Notes under the pieces: generated by a model | What the model was told of the DNA's origin: nothing | The model's input: only the letters and a program-made list of their open reading frames with translations | Databases searched by the model: none | Shown here: positions 16,756 through 26,337 of the stretch, in pieces | Layout of the letters: each line of letters begins with the position of its first letter | Numbering within the stretch: position 1 is the stretch's first letter | Assembly: GCF_034009455.1 (NCBI RefSeq) | Contig: NZ_CP125380.1 | Location: 675,501 to 739,500 of the forward strand | Reading direction: 5' to 3' | Length of the DNA stretch: 64,000 nt | Source of the DNA: Pseudomonas sp. P5_109 | GTDB taxonomy: Bacteria; Pseudomonadota; Gammaproteobacteria; Pseudomonadales; Pseudomonadaceae | Made by a program: the position numbers and the translations under genes

Positions 16756-17478
16756 TCAGTCGAAGAGCGACAAGGCGGTCAGGATTTCTGTCACCCTTTC
16801 AAACTCCCGATCAACCCCAGGCAACGTCGGCCGTTTCAATACAATCACCGGCAGACCACGCTCACGCGCCACTTCCAGCTTCGGCTCGGTCGCCGTGCTG
16901 CCGCTGTTTTTGCTGATCAGCACGTCGATGTTTCGCCGTTCGAACAGCTCACGTTCATCGTCAATCAGGAAAGGCCCCCGTGCGCCGATCACTTCGCAGC
17001 GCTCGTTGCCCGGATACACGTCCAGTGCGCGCAGGGTCCAGAATTGCTCCGGGGGAATTTCATCCAGGTGTTGCAGGGGCTCGCGACCGAGGGTGAACAG
17101 CGGCCGGCGGAAAAGCTTCAGGGCTTCGATCAGTTCGCCCCAATCGGCGACTTCCCGCCAGTCGTCTCCCACCTGGGCTTGCCAGGCCGGACGCCGTAGC
17201 GCCCAGCAGGGAACGCCGCTCAAGTGCGCGGCAGTCGCGGCGTTCTGGCTGATCTGGGCGGCGTAGGGGTGAGTGGCGTCGAGCAGCAGATCGATCCCTT
17301 CATCGCGAATGAATTGCGCCAGGCCCTCGGCACCGCCGTAGCCGCCGACACGAACCTGGCATTGCAGATCGGTCGGCACCCGACCGACCCCGGCCAGGCT
17401 GTAGATATGCTGCGGTCCCAGCGTGCGGGCAATCGCCATGGCTTCGGTCACACCGCCGAGCAACAGGATGCGCTTCAT
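16756..17478 (-). CDS. cobK: Precorrin-6A reductase CobK
   Basis: 240 residues; NADPH-dependent reduction of precorrin-6A to dihydro-precorrin-6B in aerobic corrin-ring synthesis. Family signatures are the start [20 protein letters not shown] near residue 67 and the late [13 protein letters not shown]. Third gene of cobL-cbiD-cobK, overlapping cbiD by 4 nt. Confidence 0.93.
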   Translation of the reverse strand: MKRILLLGGVTEAMAIARTLGPQHIYSLAGVGRVPTDLQCQVRVGGYGGAEGLAQFIRDEGIDLLLDATHPYAAQISQNAATAAHLSGVPCWALRRPAWQAQVGDDWREVADWGELIEALKLFRRPLFTLGREPLQHLDEIPPEQFWTLRALDVYPGNERCEVIGARGPFLIDDERELFERRNIDVLISKNSGSTATEPKLEVARERGLPVIVLKRPTLPGVDREFERVTEILTALSLFD

Positions 17479-18572
17479 TGAAAAGCTCCCGCATGGCCGA
17501 CAATCCCGCCCTGGCGATCGATGGCAAAGACTTCCACCTGGACCTGAGTCGGCACCACGCTGCGGGCAAAATCCAGGGCGTGCTGACAGACTGCATCACC
17601 CAGGGCGACCCCGGCGGCGGCGGCCATGGCCAATGCCTGCTGGCTGGTGTTGGCCTCGCGGATGCTCTGCTGCAACGCCGCATCGGCGCCGACCTGCGCT
17701 GCCCATAGCGCCAGTTGCGGCAGATCGATACTCGAATGGCGACTGTGCAGATCCATATGCCCGGCCGCCAGTTTGCTGATCTTGCCGAAACCACCGCACA
17801 GGCTGAGTTTATCCACAGGGACTTTGCGCAGGTGCTTGAGCACGGCGCCAACGAAGTCGCCCATTTCGATCAGGGCGATTTCCGGCAGGTTGTAGACCCG
17901 GCGCATGGTGTCTTCGCTGGCATTGCCGGTGCAGGCGGCGATGTGCAGGTAACCGTTGGTTTTCGCCACGTCGATCCCCTGATGGATCGAGGCGATGTAG
18001 GCCGCGCAGGAAAATGGCCGGACGATGCCGCTGGTGCCAAGGATCGACAGGCCACCAAGAATGCCCAGGCGCGGGTTCATGGTTTTCAGTGCCAGTGCCT
18101 CGCCGTCCTCGACATTGACCGTGACCTCGAAACCACCGCTGTAGCCGAGTTCGTCGGCCAGACGGGCCAAGTGTTCGCTGATCATTTTGCGTGGCACCGG
18201 GTTGATCGCGGGCTCGCCGACACCCAGCACCAGCCCGGGCCGGGTCACGGTGCCCACGCCGCGGCCGGCATGGAAGCGAGTCCCCGGCTCGGGGCTCAGG
18301 CGCACCTGGGAGTAGAGCAGGGCGCCGTGGGTCACGTCGGGATCGTCACCGGCATCCTTGAGGGTTCCCGCTTCGGCGCCGTCCCCGGTGAGGCGACAGA
18401 ATTCCAGGCGCATCTGCACCTGCTTGCCTTTGGGCAGCACGATTTCCACTGCATCGGCCGATGTGCCATCCAGCAGCAGGCGCGCGGCGGCGAGGCTGGT
18501 AGCCGTGGCGCAACTTCCGGTGGTCAGGCCACTGCGCAGGGGGGCGGGTTGTTCGGCGGTTTCGTCACGCAT
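17475..18572 (-). CDS. cbiD: Cobalt-precorrin-5B (C1)-methyltransferase CbiD
   Basis: 365 residues with the CbiD N-terminal signature [13 protein letters not shown] and the glycine-rich [12 protein letters not shown] and [15 protein letters not shown] motifs. In the pathway it methylates C1. Its presence in a set with cobG (oxygen-dependent or Fe-S type) is normal in pseudomonads. It overlaps cobL by 8 nt and cobK by 4 nt. Confidence 0.93.
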   Translation of the reverse strand: MRDETAEQPAPLRSGLTTGSCATATSLAAARLLLDGTSADAVEIVLPKGKQVQMRLEFCRLTGDGAEAGTLKDAGDDPDVTHGALLYSQVRLSPEPGTRFHAGRGVGTVTRPGLVLGVGEPAINPVPRKMISEHLARLADELGYSGGFEVTVNVEDGEALALKTMNPRLGILGGLSILGTSGIVRPFSCAAYIASIHQGIDVAKTNGYLHIAACTGNASEDTMRRVYNLPEIALIEMGDFVGAVLKHLRKVPVDKLSLCGGFGKISKLAAGHMDLHSRHSSIDLPQLALWAAQVGADAALQQSIREANTSQQALAMAAAAGVALGDAVCQHALDFARSVVPTQVQVEVFAIDRQGGIVGHAGAFQ

Positions 18573-19776
18573 CGAAGGGTTTCGTCACGTCCAGCAAGGT
18601 AATCGGCAAGGCCTGGCGCCAGGTGTCGAAGTCGCCCAGCGGTTGTGCCTGCGCGATATGAATGCGGGTCAACTCCCCGCCATGTTGCTCGCGCCAGGTC
18701 ATCAGGGTCATTTCACTTTGCAGGGTGACCGCGTTGGCAATCAACCGGCCGCCGGGCTTGAGTTCGGCCCAGCAGGTATCGAGCACGCCTTCGCGGGTGA
18801 CACCGCCACCGATGAAAATCGCATCCGGCCGCTCCAGCCCGGCCAATGCCTGTGGCGCGCTGCCGCGAACCAGTTGCAGGCCGGGAACGCCGAGGGCATC
18901 GCGGTTGTGTTCGATCAACGCTTGTCGGCCCGCATCGGCTTCGATGGCCAGCGCGCGACAACTTGGGTGAGCGCGCATCCATTCGATGCCAATCGAGCCG
19001 CTGCCGGCACCGACGTCCCACAACAACTCGCCGGGGACTGGGGCCAGGCGCGCGAGGGTGATGGCGCGCACATCGCGTTTAGTCAGTTGGCCGTCGTGTT
19101 GGAAGGCCGAGTCCGGCAGGCCGGCCAGTCGCGACAGGCGTAGCGTGTTCGGCTCGGCGATGCACTCGATGGCGATCAGGTTCAAGTCGGCGATCAGCGG
19201 ATCGTTCCAGCCGCTGGCGATACCGTCGACACGCCGCTCGGCTTCCCCGCCCAGGTGCTCCAGCACGGTGAGGCGGCTAGGGCCGAAGCCACGTTCGCGC
19301 AACAGTGCAGCGATGGCGGCGGGACTGCGGCCGTCGTTGCTCAATACCAGCAAGCGCACGCCGCTGGACAGGTGGGCGTTGAGTGCGGCGACAGGCCGGG
19401 CCACCACCGACAGAGTGACCACATCCTGCAGGGGCCAACCCATTCGCGCTGCGGCCAGTGAGCAGGAGGACGGCGCGGGAAGCGTCAGCATTTCGGCCGC
19501 GGGGAGTTGCCGGGCGAGGCTGGCGCCGACGCCGAAGAACATCGGATCGCCGCTGGCCAGCACGCAAACGGGTTCGCCACGGTGTGCCAGCAGCGACTCA
19601 AGGGAGAAAGGACTTGGCCACGGCTGGCGCTCGCCGCGTATGCACGGCGGGAGCAAATCCAGATGCCTTTGGCCGCCGAAGATTTTCGAGGCGCGCAACA
19701 GCGCATGCCGGGCGTTCTTGCCCAGGCCCTTGAAACCGTCTTCGCCGATGCCTACTACCGTCAGCCAGGGTGCCAT
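18565..19776 (-). CDS. cobL: Precorrin-6Y C5,15-methyltransferase (decarboxylating) CobL
   Basis: 403 residues, a CbiE-CbiT fusion. The N-terminal half (to about residue 200) is a tetrapyrrole methylase with V-V-G-I-G-E-D-G and [11 protein letters not shown]; the C-terminal half is a Rossmann methyltransferase with [16 protein letters not shown] and D-A-I-F-I-G-G-G. It methylates C5 and C15 and decarboxylates the C12 acetate. First gene of the minus-strand operon, divergent from cobG across 168 bp. Confidence 0.94.
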   Translation of the reverse strand: MAPWLTVVGIGEDGFKGLGKNARHALLRASKIFGGQRHLDLLPPCIRGERQPWPSPFSLESLLAHRGEPVCVLASGDPMFFGVGASLARQLPAAEMLTLPAPSSCSLAAARMGWPLQDVVTLSVVARPVAALNAHLSSGVRLLVLSNDGRSPAAIAALLRERGFGPSRLTVLEHLGGEAERRVDGIASGWNDPLIADLNLIAIECIAEPNTLRLSRLAGLPDSAFQHDGQLTKRDVRAITLARLAPVPGELLWDVGAGSGSIGIEWMRAHPSCRALAIEADAGRQALIEHNRDALGVPGLQLVRGSAPQALAGLERPDAIFIGGGVTREGVLDTCWAELKPGGRLIANAVTLQSEMTLMTWREQHGGELTRIHIAQAQPLGDFDTWRQALPITLLDVTKPFDA

Positions 19777-19944
19777 GCCGTTCCTCTATCACGCGTTCAA
19801 CCTTGTAGGGCGGCATGATAGCGCGGGTTCCTTGAGCTGACTGCCTTCTCTTCCCGACCGGAGTCTTTTCATGCAGCGAAGTAAAGCAGGCATAATACCG
19901 CGCACTTTCGCCGTGAATCGCCTCGCCACCTGAACGGGTCCGCC

Positions 19945-21267
19945 TTGAACCAACGTCCGCTGTCCACTGCCTTACGTCCCTCGGCCTGTCCGGGGTTGTT
20001 GCGTATTGTCCCGGCACTGGATGGCGGCATTTGCCGGATCAAGTTGAACGGTGGCTCGATCAACAGCGACCAGGCCGAGGCCGTGGCGTTGGCGGCGGAG
20101 CATTTCGCCAGCGGAGCGATCGAGGCGACCAATCGGGCCAACCTGCAGATCCGCGGCATCGTCAGCGAGCAAACGGCGTTGATCGACAACCTGCTGGCCG
20201 CCGATCTGGGACCGCAAAACGCGGCGGGCGACGATGTACGCAACCTGATGCTCAGCCCCGGTGCCGGGATCGATCGACGCATGCTGTTCGACACTCGCCC
20301 GCTGGCCGGGCAGATCCTCGCCACATTGCAAAGCCACGAAGCTTTTCACGATCTCAGTGCCAAGTTCGCCGTGCAGCTGGATGGCGGTGAAGACCTGGCG
20401 ATGCTCGAACATCCCCATGACCTGTGGCTCTCTGCGTTTGCGCAAAACGGCGAGCAGCGGCTGGCGTTTGGTTTGGCGGGGTGCCCGACGGACAGACCCG
20501 CCGCTTCGATTGCTCTCGCTGACGGGCACGCGCTGGTGGTGGCGGTCCTGGAATTGTTCCTTGAACTGGCGCGTCCCGAGCAGACGCGTATGCGTCATTT
20601 GCTGGCCGAGTACTCGGTCGAGGGCCTTCTGCTTCGGTTGGCTGGGCGTGTATCGCTGCAAGCGGTCGTCGATTGGCAGCGGGTTTCGGGTGGCGCTGAT
20701 TTGCACATTGGCGCACATCCCCAGGCCGAGCCTGGTGTTGTCTATGTAGGGGCTGTCCCGCCGTTGGGGCGGCTCGATCCGACGATGCTGCGCGGTGTGG
20801 CACAACTGGCACGCGAGTTCGGTGATTCCAGTCTGCGCTTCACGCCCTGGCAAAGCCTGCTGCTGCCCAACGTCCGCGCGAAAAACGCCGCTGAGGTCAT
20901 TCGGCAATTGCAATGTCTGGGCTTGCAGTGCGAAGCCGATCAACCCTTGTCCCGGTTGATCGCCTGCACCGGCTCAAACGGCTGTGGTAAAGGCCTGGCC
21001 GAGACCAAGGGCGATGCCCTGAAACTGGCCGCGCTGCTGCACCGCCATGGACCGGCGCTGAACATACACCTGAGTGGCTGTCCGCGTTCCTGCGCTGCCG
21101 CACATACCGCGCCCGTCACACTGTTGGCCGTTGCCCCCGGCCACTACGATCTCTATTTTCGCGATGCAGCGCAGCCGGGTTTCGGCGTGCTGCACGCACA
21201 CAACCTTACTATTGAAGCGGTCGCGACCTTGCTCGACGCCCGCTCACGGAGCCCCCTTGATGCTTGA
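19945..21267 (+). CDS. cobG: Precorrin-3B synthase CobG
   Basis: 440 residues, sulfite/nitrite reductase-like fold. The [4Fe-4S] cysteines lie in A-C-T-G-S-N-G-C-G-K-G and L-S-G-C-P-R-S-C-A, the pattern expected for CobG, which oxidises precorrin-3A with O2 during aerobic ring contraction. The start is a TTG (MNQRPLST); no in-frame ATG occurs near and an in-frame stop lies just upstream. It overlaps cobH by 8 nt and leads the plus-strand cob operon. Confidence 0.92.
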   Translation: MNQRPLSTALRPSACPGLLRIVPALDGGICRIKLNGGSINSDQAEAVALAAEHFASGAIEATNRANLQIRGIVSEQTALIDNLLAADLGPQNAAGDDVRNLMLSPGAGIDRRMLFDTRPLAGQILATLQSHEAFHDLSAKFAVQLDGGEDLAMLEHPHDLWLSAFAQNGEQRLAFGLAGCPTDRPAASIALADGHALVVAVLELFLELARPEQTRMRHLLAEYSVEGLLLRLAGRVSLQAVVDWQRVSGGADLHIGAHPQAEPGVVYVGAVPPLGRLDPTMLRGVAQLAREFGDSSLRFTPWQSLLLPNVRAKNAAEVIRQLQCLGLQCEADQPLSRLIACTGSNGCGKGLAETKGDALKLAALLHRHGPALNIHLSGCPRSCAAAHTAPVTLLAVAPGHYDLYFRDAAQPGFGVLHAHNLTIEAVATLLDARSRSPLDA

Positions 21268-21886
21268 TTACATCCGCGACGGTCAGGAGATCTATCGCAA
21301 CTCCTTCGCGATCATTCGCGCCGAGGCCAACCTCGAGCGCATTCCGGCCGATCTGGAGAAACTCGCCGTTCGTGTGATTCACGCCTGCGGCATGGTCGAG
21401 GCCATCGACGGTTTGCAGTTTTCCGAAGGGGCGGGCAAGGCCGGGCGTGATGCGCTGGCGGCCGGCGCGCCGATTTTGTGCGATGCGCGGATGGTCTCCG
21501 AAGGTGTGACCCGCGCGCGCCTGCCGGCGAACAATGCGGTGATCTGCACCTTGCGCGACGAGAGCGTTCCGGAACTGGCCCGTGAATTGGGCAATACCCG
21601 CTCAGCCGCAGCGTTGGAGCTGTGGCGTCCACATCTGGAAGGCAGTGTAGTGGTCATAGGCAACGCTCCGACGGCGCTGTTTTACCTGCTGGAAATGCTC
21701 GACGCCGGTGCGCCGAAGCCGGCGCTGATCCTCGGTTTTCCAGTGGGCTTTGTCGGCGCCGCCGAATCCAAGGCTGCGCTGGCGGCTGACAGCCGCGGCG
21801 TGCCTTTTGTCATCATGCAAGGCCGGCTGGGCGGTAGCGCCATGGCCGCCGCCGCTGTCAATGCCCTCGCCACGGAGATCGAATGA
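21260..21886 (+). CDS. cobH: Precorrin-8X methylmutase CobH
   Basis: 208 residues from the ATG at 21260 ([12 protein letters not shown]). It moves the C11 methyl group to C12, giving hydrogenobyrinate. The catalytic histidine is H41 in R-V-I-H-A-C-G-M. Other family stretches are [11 protein letters not shown] and G-N-A-P-T-A-L-F. A longer frame back to 21074 is an overlap with cobG and is not used. Confidence 0.95.
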   Translation: MLDYIRDGQEIYRNSFAIIRAEANLERIPADLEKLAVRVIHACGMVEAIDGLQFSEGAGKAGRDALAAGAPILCDARMVSEGVTRARLPANNAVICTLRDESVPELARELGNTRSAAALELWRPHLEGSVVVIGNAPTALFYLLEMLDAGAPKPALILGFPVGFVGAAESKAALAADSRGVPFVIMQGRLGGSAMAAAAVNALATEIE

Positions 21887-22617
21887 TGCAGCAACCTGGA
21901 CGTTTGATCGGTCTCGGCGTCGGCCCTGGTGATCCGGAACTGATTACAGTCAAGGCGCTGCGGTTGCTGCGCGAGTCGCCTGTAGTGGCGTACTTCGTCG
22001 CCAAGGGCAAGAAAGGCAACGCCTTCGGCATCATCGAAGCGCATCTGCAGGAAGCACAGAATCTGTTGCCACTGGTGTACCCGGTGACCACCGAAGCCTT
22101 GCCGGCGCCGTTGTCCTACGAGCAAGTGATCAGCGACTTTTATGATGACGCTGCGCAAGAGCTGGCGGCGCATCTGGATGCCGGCCGCGATGTGGCGGTG
22201 ATCTGTGAGGGCGATCCGTTTTTCTACGGCTCCTACATGTACCTGCACGACCGGCTCGCCGAGCGTTATCAGGCTGAAGTCGTGCCCGGTGTGTGCTCCA
22301 TGCTGGGTGGTGCCTCGGTGCTCGGTGCACCGCTGGTGTATCGCAATCAGAGTTTGTCGGTGCTGTCCGGTGTGTTGCCGCATGACGAACTCAAGCGTCG
22401 CCTGGCCGATGCCGATGCGGCCGTCGTCATGAAACTGGGGCGCAACTTTCCCAAGGTTCGCCAGGTGCTGGAAGAACTCGGTCTGGCCGAGCGTGCGCTG
22501 TACGTCGAACGCGCGACCATGGCCAATCAGAAGATCGTGCCGCTGGATCAGGTCGAGCCGATGTCCTCGCCGTATTTCTCGTTGATCATCGTTCCCGGCG
22601 AAAGGTGGCAAGGCTGA
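21883..22617 (+). CDS. cobI: Precorrin-2 C20-methyltransferase CobI
   Basis: 244 residues, SAM-dependent tetrapyrrole methylase. Signature [16 protein letters not shown] near residue 8 and [10 protein letters not shown] near 107. Starts ATGATG, overlapping the cobH stop by 4 nt; ends in TGATG shared with cobJ. Confidence 0.95.
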   Translation: MMQQPGRLIGLGVGPGDPELITVKALRLLRESPVVAYFVAKGKKGNAFGIIEAHLQEAQNLLPLVYPVTTEALPAPLSYEQVISDFYDDAAQELAAHLDAGRDVAVICEGDPFFYGSYMYLHDRLAERYQAEVVPGVCSMLGGASVLGAPLVYRNQSLSVLSGVLPHDELKRRLADADAAVVMKLGRNFPKVRQVLEELGLAERALYVERATMANQKIVPLDQVEPMSSPYFSLIIVPGERWQG

Positions 22618-24320
22618 TGACCCGTCCAGTTCCGGCGATTGTCATTCTTGGCAATGGCAGCCTCGCGACCGCGCGCCGTATTCAGCAGGTGTACCCCGAA
22701 GCCCAGATCCTTGGCCTGGCCGAACGGGTCGAAGGCGCGGATCGGGTCTATCACGAATTCGGCGCGACCCTGCGCGAGCTCTATCAACAGGGCACACCGA
22801 TCATTGCCCTGTGCGCGGCCGGGATCGTGATTCGCACGCTGGCGCCCTTGTTGCTGGAAAAAGGCGCCGAACCACCGGTATTGGCGGTGGCCGAAGACGG
22901 CAGCGCCGTGGTTCCACTGCTAGGCGGTCTCGGTGGGGTGAATGTGATGGCGCGCGAGATTGCCGCCACGCTTGAAGTCGCTGCGGCGATCACCACCAGC
23001 GGCGAGTTGCGTTTTGGCACCTGCCTGCTCAATCCGCCCAGCGGCTATGCCTTGGGCGATCTGGAACTGGGCAAGCGTTTCGTTTCCGATTTGCTCGCCG
23101 GGGAAACGGTGCGCATTGAGGGTAAGGCCCCGTGGCTGGCGCAGGCGCAGTTGCCTGAAGATGCGCAGGCCCGATTGGCGGTGCACGTCAGTCATGCCGA
23201 ACGGGCACCCGCAGCCAATGAACTGTTGATCTACCCGCGCAATGTGGTGGTCGCTGTTGAGGTTGGTCTGGTTAACGTAGCGGTGGTAGTTCGCGAGGTA
23301 TTGCATCAGGCCAAAATCGCCGTGCAGTCGCTGGCCTGTCTGTTGGCCGCCGATACCGAAATGGCCAGTCCGGCGCTGCGTGAAGCGGCGCTTGAGTTGG
23401 GCGTGCCGTTGCGCTTTGGCCAGACTGGGAAGGTCCTTGGCGAACGTCTGCGTACTGCCGTGGGTCAACCTGTTTCCCTGCTTGGTAACGACACCGTTGC
23501 CATTGCGATAGCAGAGCAGCCGCTGGACTCGTTGCAGATTGGCCGGCCTCGTGGACGGTTGGCGGTGATCGGCCTTGGGCCGGGCGCTGCTGAACTGATG
23601 GTGCCGGCAGTGAAGGCGGAGCTGGCCCGCGCCAACGATGTATTGGGCTACGAAACCTACGTGCGCATGGCTGGGCCGTTTCGCGCCGATCAGGTGCTGC
23701 ATTGCACCGACAACCGCGAAGAGATGCAGCGCGCCCGTCACGCTTTCGAACTGGCGGCCCAGGGACGTTCGGTGGTGGTGGTTTCTTCGGGGGATCCGGG
23801 GGTTTTTGCCATGGCCGCGGCGGTGCTGGAGGCGCTGCACGAATCCACTGACGTCCATTGGCACAACGTCGATCTCGAGATTTTGCCGGGAGTTTCCGCC
23901 TCGCTGGCGACGGCTGCCCAGGCCGGCGCACCGCTGGGGCATGACTTCTGTGTGCTGTCGCTCTCGGATAACCTCAAGCCTTGGTCGATTATCGAGAAAC
24001 GCCTGGATTTGGCCGCTCAAGCCGATCTGGCCCTGGCCTTCTACAACCCGATCTCCCGTTCACGGCCGTGGCAGTTAGGGAGGGCGTTAGAGATAGTCGC
24101 CGAGCATCGCGCGCCTGAAACACCAGTGGTCCTGGGTCGGGACATTGGTCGTCCGGGCCAGACCTTGCGCGTTACGACGCTGGGGCAGTTGACCCCGGAT
24201 CAGGTTGACATGCGCACCATGGTGCTGATCGGCTCGTCCACCACCTGCTCTTTCCCTCGTCCTGGGGGGGGCGAATGGGTCTACACGCCGCGTTGGTATG
24301 GCGACAAACCCGCTTCCTGA
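22617..24320 (+). CDS. cobJ: CbiG-CobJ fusion: precorrin-3B C17-methyltransferase
   Basis: 567 residues. The N-terminal ~300 residues are a CbiG-like domain (A-L-C-A-A-G-I-V-I-R near 55; G-C-x-x-x-x-like positions lost but A-x-A-S-L-A-C-L-L-A-A-D present near 235). The C-terminal ~260 residues are the CobJ methylase with V-I-G-L-G-P-G-A and S-S-G-D-P-G-V-F-A-M-A. CbiG-CobJ fusions are usual in pseudomonads. The ATG at 22617 overlaps the cobI stop; a GTG at 22605 is an alternative. Followed at 7 nt by a strong terminator. Confidence 0.92.
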   Translation: MTRPVPAIVILGNGSLATARRIQQVYPEAQILGLAERVEGADRVYHEFGATLRELYQQGTPIIALCAAGIVIRTLAPLLLEKGAEPPVLAVAEDGSAVVPLLGGLGGVNVMAREIAATLEVAAAITTSGELRFGTCLLNPPSGYALGDLELGKRFVSDLLAGETVRIEGKAPWLAQAQLPEDAQARLAVHVSHAERAPAANELLIYPRNVVVAVEVGLVNVAVVVREVLHQAKIAVQSLACLLAADTEMASPALREAALELGVPLRFGQTGKVLGERLRTAVGQPVSLLGNDTVAIAIAEQPLDSLQIGRPRGRLAVIGLGPGAAELMVPAVKAELARANDVLGYETYVRMAGPFRADQVLHCTDNREEMQRARHAFELAAQGRSVVVVSSGDPGVFAMAAAVLEALHESTDVHWHNVDLEILPGVSASLATAAQAGAPLGHDFCVLSLSDNLKPWSIIEKRLDLAAQADLALAFYNPISRSRPWQLGRALEIVAEHRAPETPVVLGRDIGRPGQTLRVTTLGQLTPDQVDMRTMVLIGSSTTCSFPRPGGGEWVYTPRWYGDKPAS

Positions 24321-24326
24321 ATCAAG

Positions 24327-24351
24327 ACGCCTCTTTGGAGGCGTTTTTTTT
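24327..24351 (+). terminator. Rho-independent terminator of the cob operon
   Basis: Stem ACGCCTC/GAGGCGT with a TTTG loop, followed by eight T residues, 7 nt after the cobJ stop. Confidence 0.92.
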
Positions 24352-24556
24352 GCGAAGAATCCTGCATCAACAAGTTTCTGGTTTGTGGGTTTTTTTCTGG
24401 AAATATAAGTTTAAATATTGAAAGTATTTATAAGTGGCTGTTTTGATATTGTGTGGTGTGCCTGTTGATAACGATTTCTTGGCGTATGTTTTTATATGTC
24501 GGGAATTTCGTTGTTTCGATAGGGTGTGCAATATGTGTTAGTGGAGAGCAATAAAT
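24352..24556. other. AT-rich leader of accessory cassette
   Basis: About 200 bp of markedly AT-rich, T-rich sequence separating the cob terminator from the first cassette gene. No REP element and no clear consensus promoter was found, though TTGATA boxes occur near 24441 and 24472. The base composition change begins immediately after the cob terminator. Confidence 0.6.
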
Positions 24557-25324
24557 ATGGATTTTGATTTTTCTGTTATCCCTAATCTTGAACAACGCCT
24601 TGAGTTTATTCTGAGTATGGACCTTCTTCGTGTCCAGCGTTCAGGCAAGATCAGGAAGTTTGCCGTTGGCGATAACGTCGGGGCATATGATGATCGAGCG
24701 CAAAGTGCGATGTTGATTGGCAGAACGCTGCTGGGCTGTATGGCAGGCTTGAGCCGGGAAGAAAAGAAAGAAATCAAGAACAGCATCAAGATTGCCAGTC
24801 TGCTGTGTGATACATACGAAAATGAGGAACTTGGTCTTGGCGATTGGCTGAATCGCTACGCGAGAACGCTTAATCATTTTGGATGGTATTCGGATCGACA
24901 TCCGGGTGAAAAAGTTTATAAGGACCTGTCCAGTACAGTTTCCGGGAAAATGATTGAAACGGTTCGGCAACTGGGTAACGAACCCATGCTGACCAACAGT
25001 ATAGCGGCATTCAAGGCGCTGGAATCTGACTCTCGTGGGCTGACGGCTTATGCCGGAGCTACGCTGTACGGCAAATCCTTTCAAGTTGCACCAGCAGGGC
25101 GTGATAGTAAGGGGAGACTGACGATGGAGCTTAATCATGCGCGGTTGAACGTCAAGCGAAAAACCGAGAGTTTCCTGTTTGTCAGTTGGCAGAAGGGTGA
25201 GGCCGAGTTGCAGCATAATTACCGAAGCTTTTATCTCGACAGAAACGCTTACGCGGAAACGAAACAGGAATTGGAGGCTGTCCTCGAGGAAAACGATATG
25301 GCCGAAATCGAGCTAAGGCTTTGA
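24557..25324 (+). CDS. Accessory cassette protein 1, unknown, three-member family
   Basis: 255 residues, no signal peptide or membrane span. SD GGAGAG lies about 9 nt before the ATG. The chain is charged and helical in its first half (GLSREEKKEIKNSIKIASLL near 64-83), with a Trp-x12-Trp pattern (W97, GW109-110). Residues 185-236 form a mixed strand module ending Y232-A-E234-T-K236, then a 19-residue acidic tail. The same module ends the next two proteins. AT-rich codon use differs from the flanking cob and core genes. No known family is recognised. Confidence 0.8.
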   Translation: MDFDFSVIPNLEQRLEFILSMDLLRVQRSGKIRKFAVGDNVGAYDDRAQSAMLIGRTLLGCMAGLSREEKKEIKNSIKIASLLCDTYENEELGLGDWLNRYARTLNHFGWYSDRHPGEKVYKDLSSTVSGKMIETVRQLGNEPMLTNSIAAFKALESDSRGLTAYAGATLYGKSFQVAPAGRDSKGRLTMELNHARLNVKRKTESFLFVSWQKGEAELQHNYRSFYLDRNAYAETKQELEAVLEENDMAEIELRL

Positions 25325-25397
25325 AAGCACGTTGCCGCTATTTTGTAAGTAGTGGTTGTTGTGATTTGTTGTGTGTCGTTTTTAAATTTGGCCGGTA

Positions 25398-25426
25398 TTG
25401 ACACTCAGTTGTGAATTGATTAGCTT
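25398..25426 (+). promoter_or_regulatory. Possible sigma-70 promoter before cassette gene 2
   Basis: A perfect -35 hexamer TTGACA at 25398-25403 is followed after 17 bp by TAGCTT, a poor -10 (3 of 6). It sits about 50 bp before the start of gene 2 in a 152-bp AT-rich gap. Confidence 0.3.
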
Positions 25427-25476
25427 TGGTTTTGGGCCGGGATTGGCTCTTTTAATACATTATATGGATATTCAAA

Positions 25477-26286
25477 ATGACTAATATTACTGCAGTAGAA
25501 ATGAACGAAGCGCAATGTCTGGAGTTTATCGAGGAAAGTCTGAATGAAACTTTGCCTGTCATTCAGCAGCAGAACTCCGGTGGACGAGTTCGCCGTGCCG
25601 CCGGCGGGGTTATTGATACCGATAAGTTGAATGCGGCAATTCTAAACTCCACGATGGTTTCGTTACCCGTGGGCATGAGTTCCCGCAATAAAACAATCAT
25701 AAAGCGAACCTTTTTGTTTGCCGACCTGTCTGCGCAGATCAAGTTTCCCAACGAGCAAGATCAGGTTCAACGCTGGGAACACATGCTTAAAGGGATGCGG
25801 GTCATGGGCTGGACCATGTTCGGCAACCCGACGATCAATTACCAGGAGTCGGCGAGCGGCCTGCTAATGTCCAACCTGGTGCTGGACATTGCCAAATCGA
25901 TGATAGGCGGTCTTGGCGGTGGTCTAGGACCTATCTTGAAGCTAGGGGCGGAAAAGGCGATCGAAGGTCTGCAAGCCAATAAAGAAGCATTGAAGCTCTA
26001 TGAAAATAACGGCAAGAAAGGCGATGGCGCAAACTTCGGTCTCGCAAGCTGTGCACAGGATAGCGATGGTGAAGTCAGCCTGGTGATGAGCGCTATCAGT
26101 TATTACACCACGTCCGGAAATACCAAGATCGCTTTCTTTGACAAGACCTCTTCATCTGGCAGGTTGTTTCAATCCAAGGGTGTTTTCAGCATCCATGCCG
26201 ATGACTATACCGAGAGGAAGGAGGATGCAGCCAACAAGTTCTATGAGGCTGTCGATAAGCGTCTGGAAATGGAGTTTGGTATCTGA
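25477..26286 (+). CDS. Accessory cassette protein 2, unknown, three-member family; possible membrane-active segment
   Basis: 269 residues. Residues 1-50 are acidic, then carry a basic, Gly-rich break (GGRVRRAAGG, 35-44) that looks like a flexible or cleavable site. Residues 79-112 (FLFADL...W100...GW112) match the other two members. Residues 129-160 hold a hydrophobic Gly-rich stretch (LVLDIAKSMIGGLGGGLGPI) that could be an amphipathic or membrane-inserting helix. Residues 197-248 are the shared module ending Y244-T-E246-R-K248, followed by 21 residues. Weak SD (GGAT). Function unknown; a pore-forming or binding role is only a hypothesis. Confidence 0.8.
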   Translation: MTNITAVEMNEAQCLEFIEESLNETLPVIQQQNSGGRVRRAAGGVIDTDKLNAAILNSTMVSLPVGMSSRNKTIIKRTFLFADLSAQIKFPNEQDQVQRWEHMLKGMRVMGWTMFGNPTINYQESASGLLMSNLVLDIAKSMIGGLGGGLGPILKLGAEKAIEGLQANKEALKLYENNGKKGDGANFGLASCAQDSDGEVSLVMSAISYYTTSGNTKIAFFDKTSSSGRLFQSKGVFSIHADDYTERKEDAANKFYEAVDKRLEMEFGI

Positions 26287-26296
26287 TTTCCAGTCT

Positions 26297-26323
26297 GGTC
26301 AGGTGCGCTGCACCTGACCTTTT
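26297..26323 (+). terminator. Hairpin with short T-run between cassette genes 2 and 3
   Basis: GGTCAGGTGC and GCACCTGACC form a perfect 10-bp stem with a 3-nt loop (GCT), followed by TTTT, then immediately by the GGAG of gene 3. It can act as a full or partial terminator, lowering gene 3 relative to gene 2. Confidence 0.65.
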
Positions 26324-26337
26324 ACGGAGTGTGCAGT

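Noticed and set aside
19777..19944. Cobalamin riboswitch between the divergent cob operons
   Set aside because: The gap is only 168 bp and no B12-box-like core was recognised.
26329..26337. GTG start for cassette gene 3
   Set aside because: The codon overlaps the GGAG ribosome-binding site that serves the ATG at 26338.
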